DNA of 64,000 bases from Cognatiluteimonas weifangensis (GTDB taxonomy: Bacteria; Pseudomonadota; Gammaproteobacteria; Xanthomonadales; Xanthomonadaceae): contig NZ_QVPD01000013.1 in NCBI RefSeq assembly GCF_003416885.1, positions 1-64,000 of the forward strand, written 5' to 3'. How positions within the stretch are numbered: position 1 is the stretch's first letter; every line of letters begins with the position of its first letter. The notes under the pieces are model-generated. The model made no database searches. It had not been told where the DNA came from and saw nothing but the letters and a program-made list of their open reading frames with translations. Below, in pieces: positions 61,374 through 64,000 of the stretch. Made by a program: the position numbers and the translations under genes.

Positions 61374-61775
61374 ATGGATCTTCGGCGCGAGTTCGATCTT
61401 CCCCCCGACGATATCGCCTTCCTGGACGGCTACGGCCGTCCGTGGGAGACCACAGTCGACGGCAGCCAATGGGTCCTAATCCACGACTTCAGTACGCAGC
61501 GCGATGGCTATACATCGGCAACGGTGACCATCGCCATCCGCCTCGAAACCGGTTACCCCCTGACGGCCTTGGACATGGTCTACGTGGATCCCCCGATGGC
61601 GCGTCGCGACGGACAGCCGATCCGGGCCACGGATGCGATGCAATCCATTCATGGCACGCCCTACCAGCGCTGGTCGAGGCACTACACCGCCACCAACCCG
61701 TGGATTGCAGGCGTAGATGGACTTGAACGGCATGTGTTGTCCATCGAGGAATGGTTCCGCAGGGAGATCCCGTAA
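61374..61775 (+). CDS. E2/UBC-like protein without cysteine
   Basis: The 133-residue protein looks like the prokaryotic E2 family E found next to ThiF and JAB genes. It has AFLDGYGRPWETTVDG, TVTIAIRLETGYPLTALDMVY (the E2 beta-sheet and YPL/P motif), VDPPMARRDGQPI and YQRWSRHYTATNPW. Codon-by-codon reading finds no cysteine, so no classical thioester is possible. It may be a scaffold, or use Ser, Thr, His or Lys. ATG 61374 is four bases after the Ubl stop; its TAA overlaps the next ATG as TAATG. Confidence 0.8.
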   Translation: MDLRREFDLPPDDIAFLDGYGRPWETTVDGSQWVLIHDFSTQRDGYTSATVTIAIRLETGYPLTALDMVYVDPPMARRDGQPIRATDAMQSIHGTPYQRWSRHYTATNPWIAGVDGLERHVLSIEEWFRREIP

Positions 61776-63172
61776 TGCGAGTAACCCTGACCTTGACCGA
61801 GCAGCACCACCTGCAGCTCCAACAGCATCTGTTCCCCGGCGACGGCAAGGAGGCCGCTGCGATCCTGCTTTGCGGTCGAGCCATGGGTGCGCACTCCCAC
61901 CGCCTGCTCGTTCGCGAAGTCCATGCGATCCCCTATTCGGAGTGCTCAGTGCGCACTCCCGTGCAACTCAGGTGGGGAACCGACTTCATCGTGCCGCTTC
62001 TGGACCGTTCTGCGCGCGAGGGATGGACGATGGTGAAGGTGCACAGTCACCCGACCGGGATCCCCGAATTTTCAGAAGCCGATACGATTGGCGACCTGCG
62101 GCTTCTGCCGGCTATACACGACTGGGTCGAGGCATACGATCGGCTACATGGAAGCGTAGTGATGTTGCCAAACGGAGAAATGTTCGGCCGCTACATCAAC
62201 CAACGCGAGGTCTTCACTTTCTTCGATGCCATCCAGTGCGTGGGCGAGGATCTGCGACGCTGGGCTACCGGTGCCGTACTGGGCGAATCCGCGGCGTCGC
62301 ACGCTGCGGTCTTTGGCGAAGAAACTTTCCGTTTGTTCGGTGACATGTCGATCGCCGTTATCGGATGTTCCGGGACGGGCGCCCCTCTAATCGAACAGAT
62401 TGCGCGCCTTGCACCGCGGGAACTCGTCCTAGTGGACGATGACGTCGTTGAGAAGCGCAACCTCAATCGCATACCGAATGCCAGGAAGAAGGATGCGGAA
62501 GCCAAGCGCCGCAAGGTGGATGTCTTGGCCGATGCAATTCGGCGCATGGGCCTTGGAACAACGATCCGCGTGGTCTCCAAGAATCTATGGGACGCAGATG
62601 CTGTTCGTGCGGTTGCCGAGTGCGACGTCGCGTTTGGTTGCATGGATAGCATCGACGGCCGCTTCCTTCTCAACCTGCTTACAACTGACTACATCATTCC
62701 GTACATCGATGTTGGCGTTCGCCTTGTTGCGAGCGAAAAGGACGGCAGTATTCAGGCGGCGTGCGGAAGCATTCACTACCTGCAGCCGGGCGGGTCGAGC
62801 CTTTTGAGTCGCGGGCTTTTCACGCTGGAAGACGTGAGGGCCGCAGGACTTCGACGAAACGATCCTACTGCCCATGCTCAACAGGTAAAGGACGGCTATA
62901 TCCGCGGCGCCCCAACGTCCCGGCCAGCGGTGATTAGCATCAACTTTCAGTTGGCCGCTATGGCAGTGACCGAACTGCTCGCTCGGCTCCATCCATTTCG
63001 CGACTCACCCAACCGCACCTACGAACACCTGCAGCTGGATCTGGCTGATATGACCATCCTTCATGAACAGCATGGCCAAGCCTGCCCAATTTTGAAGGGC
63101 CGAGTCGGCTTGGGAGATCGGAACCCGTTGCTCGGGTTGCCTGAGCTTTCAGACCGGGTGAAGCATGACTAA
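61775..63172 (+). CDS. JAB metalloprotease-E1 (ThiF) fusion protein
   Basis: This 465-residue protein joins two domains. Residues 1 to about 140 are a JAB/MPN deubiquitinase-like domain: Glu26, then HSHP at 90-93 with Ser100 and Asp103 completing the JAMM motif. From about 185 a ThiF/E1 adenylation domain follows: ATP loop GCSGTG at 197-202, DDDVVEKRNLNR with the conserved Asp, Asn and Arg, then DSIDGRFLLN. The E1 would activate the Ubl C-terminal Gly and the JAB domain would remove it from targets. A catalytic Cys is not obvious. Start and stop overlap both neighbours. Confidence 0.88.
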   Translation: MRVTLTLTEQHHLQLQQHLFPGDGKEAAAILLCGRAMGAHSHRLLVREVHAIPYSECSVRTPVQLRWGTDFIVPLLDRSAREGWTMVKVHSHPTGIPEFSEADTIGDLRLLPAIHDWVEAYDRLHGSVVMLPNGEMFGRYINQREVFTFFDAIQCVGEDLRRWATGAVLGESAASHAAVFGEETFRLFGDMSIAVIGCSGTGAPLIEQIARLAPRELVLVDDDVVEKRNLNRIPNARKKDAEAKRRKVDVLADAIRRMGLGTTIRVVSKNLWDADAVRAVAECDVAFGCMDSIDGRFLLNLLTTDYIIPYIDVGVRLVASEKDGSIQAACGSIHYLQPGGSSLLSRGLFTLEDVRAAGLRRNDPTAHAQQVKDGYIRGAPTSRPAVISINFQLAAMAVTELLARLHPFRDSPNRTYEHLQLDLADMTILHEQHGQACPILKGRVGLGDRNPLLGLPELSDRVKHD

Positions 63173-63539
63173 CTTCATGAGGAACTTGATCCACCGGTTC
63201 CGTAACGTGGTTCGGCCTCGCTTTAGGATCATTGAGGTCGAGGACGATTTCCCAGAAATGATGGAAAGCAGGGCGCTCTACGTGCTGTCGGAGGATGGAG
63301 ATACTTGGGCCGCCGCGATGGTCTGTCCCTGTGGGTGCCGAACGGTTCTGCATCTGAACCTGATCGCAGATCAGCGTCCGTGTTGGTATCTGAACCGCCA
63401 AGGCGGGGGTTCCCTGACCCCGTCCGTCTGGCGCCGGGACAACTGCGGCGCGCACTTCTGGTTCCGGGGGGGGCGCGTCTACTGGACTCCAGATCAGCCA
63501 CATACCCTCATGCGCGACCTGAGGCTTTGGCGGGGCTAG
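63165..63539 (+). CDS. DUF6527-like cysteine-rich protein
   Basis: The 124-residue protein has CPCGC at residues 54-58, Cys73 and CGAHFW with Cys94 and His97, a pattern suited to one zinc site. SLTPSVWRRDNCGAHFWFRGGRVYW is the family-like end block. A basic N-terminus (RNLIHRFRNVVRPRFR) precedes. I recognise it as resembling DUF6527 proteins of bacterial ubiquitin-like operons, from memory only. It overlaps the E1 gene by eight bases, so it belongs to the operon. A substrate adaptor or E3-like role is possible but unproven. Confidence 0.7.
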   Translation: MTNFMRNLIHRFRNVVRPRFRIIEVEDDFPEMMESRALYVLSEDGDTWAAAMVCPCGCRTVLHLNLIADQRPCWYLNRQGGGSLTPSVWRRDNCGAHFWFRGGRVYWTPDQPHTLMRDLRLWRG

Positions 63540-63628
63540 GCGATCGTTGGGTCTGTCAGATGGAGGCGCTGGCGTTTATCGTTGCTGAGCGGGACGTGCG
63601 ACTCAGGCAGGCGTAGGGGAAACCAACG

Positions 63629-64000
63629 ATGGAACACAACTTTGAAAGGTTGAAAGCCCATATCCTCCAACTGTCACAGTCCGACCGCTTCGAGGTGGCT
63701 CGCACAGAATGGGAGCTTGTCGGCGTCGAAGTCACGGAGGAGTTCGACAACTGCCCTTGTGGCCAGGAAATCAAAGAGCACTGCTACATAACAAATCGCA
63801 TTACCGGTGAATCAACGTATGTCGGTAATGTTTGTATCAATAGATTCATTGGCATTGATACAGGAAACTTGTTCGATGGCCTGAAGCGCATCGCCAAAGA
63901 CCCGTATGCGAATGCAAACCTCGACGTAATAGAGCACGGACGCAAGCTCGGCTTTATCTATGATTCCGAATACGGCTTCCTTGTAGAAACTCGCCGAAAG
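63629..64000 (+). CDS. putative zinc-binding protein, cut by the window end
   Basis: The frame opens at ATG 63629 with GGGGA nine bases upstream and stays open for 124 codons to the edge. The visible part has CPCGQEIKEHCYITNR, then TGESTYVGNVCINRF, giving Cys residues in a CxC...C...C pattern around residues 45-75 that resembles a treble-clef or ribbon zinc site. An N-terminal helix (FERLKAHILQLSQSDRFEVA) precedes. It lies 89 bases after the DUF6527-like gene and has the same low-GC codon use. I do not recognise its family with confidence. Confidence 0.65.
   Translation, partial: MEHNFERLKAHILQLSQSDRFEVARTEWELVGVEVTEEFDNCPCGQEIKEHCYITNRITGESTYVGNVCINRFIGIDTGNLFDGLKRIAKDPYANANLDVIEHGRKLGFIYDSEYGFLVETRRK

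Noticed and set aside
63559..63616. 18-codon frame between the DUF6527-like gene and the last partial gene
   Set aside because: It has a start and stop but no ribosome binding site and no recognisable sequence; chance is the simpler explanation.

Overview
The window is chromosomal DNA of a high-GC gammaproteobacterium, most likely of the Xanthomonadaceae/Lysobacteraceae (Lysobacter, Luteimonas, Stenotrophomonas or Xanthomonas relatives). I infer this from recalled similarity, not from a search: RpoA starts and ends as in Xanthomonas, the amidase resembles the Stenotrophomonas peptide amidase, DAHP synthase is the plant-like class II type, and the spacers carry REP pairs and GATTCGGGATTCG hairpins familiar from this group. 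Most of the window is dense housekeeping sequence; the last 4.5 kb is different in composition and content.

Region 1 (1-13.1 kb) holds metabolism and envelope genes. A degenerate tandem repeat is followed on the minus strand by prpC, prpB, mdh, a class I aminotransferase and a cyclophilin. On the plus strand come typA/bipA, a DUF2127 membrane protein and a secreted amidase. Minus-strand genes for a YCF48-like beta-propeller, class II DAHP synthase and DsbB follow.

Region 2 (13.1-47.2 kb) is one continuous minus-strand superlocus for translation and transcription. Read in the direction of transcription it runs tRNA-Tyr, tRNA-Gly, tRNA-Thr, tuf2, tRNA-Trp, secE, nusG, rplK, rplA, rplJ, rplL, rpoB, rpoC; then rpsL, rpsG, fusA, tuf1; then the S10 operon (rpsJ to rpsQ), the spc operon (rplN to secY) and the alpha operon (rpsM, rpsK, rpsD, rpoA, rplQ). 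rpmJ is missing from the secY-rpsM junction. Promoters with good consensus are visible before tRNA-Tyr and before rpsL. Strong hairpins followed by short U-runs lie in the rpsL and rpsJ leaders.

Region 3 (47.2-59.5 kb) carries ychF, pth, rplY, prs, tRNA-Gln, ispE, lolB and a TPR protein on the minus strand. Divergently from these come hemA and prfA, a block of tandem hairpin repeats, a GNAT acetyltransferase, moaB, a small HTH protein and ppk2. The TPR-lolB-ispE genes overlap through GTGA junctions, and the end of ispE runs into the tRNA-Gln gene.

Region 4 (59.5-64.0 kb) looks like a horizontally acquired defence-type island with visibly lower GC. Rightward it encodes a compact ubiquitin-like conjugation operon: a single-domain ubiquitin-like protein ending in Gly, a cysteine-free E2-like protein, a JAB protease-E1 fusion, and a cysteine-rich DUF6527-like protein. 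A further putative zinc-binding protein is cut by the window end. Divergently there is an XRE repressor plus ImmA/IrrE metalloprotease pair. Two near-identical palindromes of the form TGTTGTC-N6-GACAACA sit between the two transcription units. The simplest reading is a ubiquitin-like stress or antiphage module held off by a repressor that its partner protease can inactivate. This is the most interesting part of the window.
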